DNA of 14,268 bases from JAFGOY01 sp034430335 (lineage in GTDB: Bacteria > Chloroflexota > Anaerolineae > Aggregatilineales > UBA3940): NCBI GenBank assembly GCA_034430335.1, contig DAOUES010000286.1, positions 1-14,268 on the forward strand, in the 5' to 3' direction. The position numbers were made by a program, and so were the translations under genes. The notes under the pieces were generated by a model. The model had not been told where the DNA came from, searched no databases, and worked only from the letters and a program-made list of their open reading frames with translations. Of the stretch, positions 13,810-14,268 are shown in pieces. Each line of letters opens with the position of its first letter. Position 1 is the stretch's first letter.

Positions 13810-14268
13810 TTACCGGATTGTCTCGAACGGCATCTCGCCTGCTTTTACCATCGCCTGTAATTCCGCAAGTGCTGACAATACGGCGGCGCGCTCCGCCTCG
13901 CCGATCTCCAGCGCCGCGAACTCGTCCTCGTCCAGAACCAGCATCTCCCCATCCGGTCGGACGAACAGGTCGAGGGCCAGGTCGTCAGCCTGAATGATCC
14001 CGTTTGCTGTGATCGCCGGGCGCTGGAAGTTGCAGTACCAGCCTTTCAGCGAATCGTCTTCCACCGCGTGAACCTCGGAGATGTTGTACCAGCGGTCGGT
14101 GTAGTGATACTCTACGAAGCGGTCGTTTCTCCGAAAGATGACATACCCCAGGTCCCGCTCGCCCATGTTGAACGGTGCCTCGATCACGAGGTTGTTCCCC
14201 CGGCGCTCCGTCACCACGCCCTCGTATCGCCAGACCTCTTTCCCCGCGTGATCGTTCTTGATGACCGT
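13810..14268 (-). CDS. DUF402 family protein, 5' partial
   Basis: The frame is open to the right edge, so 152 residues are visible and the start is missing. The visible N-terminus TVIKNDHAGKEVWRYEG is family-like, so the internal GTG at 14217 is not the true start. Further motifs: DLGYVIFRRNDRFVEYHYTDRWYN (a beta-barrel segment rich in conserved Arg, Asp and Tyr), LKGWYCNFQRPA and DDLALDLFVRPDGEMLVLDEDEF. The latter two match the conserved acidic/aromatic core of DUF402. Characterised members of the family include nucleoside tri/diphosphate phosphatases and an RNA-binding FAU-1 domain, with acidic residues binding a divalent metal. A phosphatase role is plausible here but not shown. The C-terminus is a short helix (GEAERAAVLSALAELQAMVK). 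Confidence 0.87.
   Translation of the reverse strand, partial: TVIKNDHAGKEVWRYEGVVTERRGNNLVIEAPFNMGERDLGYVIFRRNDRFVEYHYTDRWYNISEVHAVEDDSLKGWYCNFQRPAITANGIIQADDLALDLFVRPDGEMLVLDEDEFAALEIGEAERAAVLSALAELQAMVKAGEMPFETIR

Noticed and set aside
13296..13997. Open frames across the repeat block on both strands.
   Set aside because: They arise from the repeats themselves, overlap the MFS and DUF402 genes, and show repeated peptide segments but no protein family.
13810..14217. Complete DUF402 protein starting at the GTG at 14217.
   Set aside because: Family-like residues (KNDHAGKEVWRYEG) continue in frame to the window edge, so the gene is truncated by the window.

Overview
This 14.3 kb, GC-rich window looks like ordinary chromosome of a bacterium of the phylum Chloroflexota, probably class Anaerolineae. 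That is inferred from gene content: a bifunctional penicillin-binding protein with a Pro/Thr-rich linker and an extracellular beta-type tail, DUF2085, DUF4126 and DUF402 proteins, an Asp-box membrane protein, and hairpin-rich dispersed repeats in intergenic DNA. All coordinates, hairpins and promoter matches were read by eye. No database search or folding program was run.

Layout. Bases 1-1419 hold the 3' part of an ABC exporter resembling CydC, on the plus strand. It converges on a block of minus-strand genes: a small membrane-anchored protein (1477-1875), a polytopic membrane protein with two Asp-box motifs (1950-3455), tyrosyl-tRNA synthetase (3506-4789) and a class A penicillin-binding protein (5028-8006). 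A 231-base divergent intergenic region separates this block from plus-strand ftsH (8238-10100), which ends in a strong terminator. Next come a DUF2085 membrane protein (10428-11315), a DUF4126 membrane protein (11403-11960) and an MFS exporter of the DHA2 type (12066-13526). A repeat block (13573-13800) lies between the MFS gene and a minus-strand DUF402 protein that runs off the right edge (13810-14268).

Most notable feature. The 238 bases in front of tyrS look like a complete ribosome-mediated attenuator. In order they hold a promoter right after the upstream stop codon, a 24-codon leader ORF with three consecutive tyrosine codons, an RNA segment that can form mutually exclusive hairpins, a GC-rich hairpin with a seven-T tract, and then the tyrS Shine-Dalgarno and ATG. 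No T-box motif is present. Tyrosine shortage sensed by a stalled leader ribosome would be expected to raise synthetase expression.

The other genes are housekeeping or poorly characterised membrane functions: cell-wall synthesis, membrane proteostasis, tRNA charging and export. Each has its own promoter-like -10 element, and most neighbours are separated by terminators or sizeable gaps, so I see no large operon and no defence, phage or CRISPR system. Secondary points of interest are a hairpin-rich insertion kept in frame inside the CydC-like linker, tandem repeats of about 75 bp with a diverged relative in opposite orientation near ftsH, and direct repeats flanking the -10 of the DUF4126 gene.
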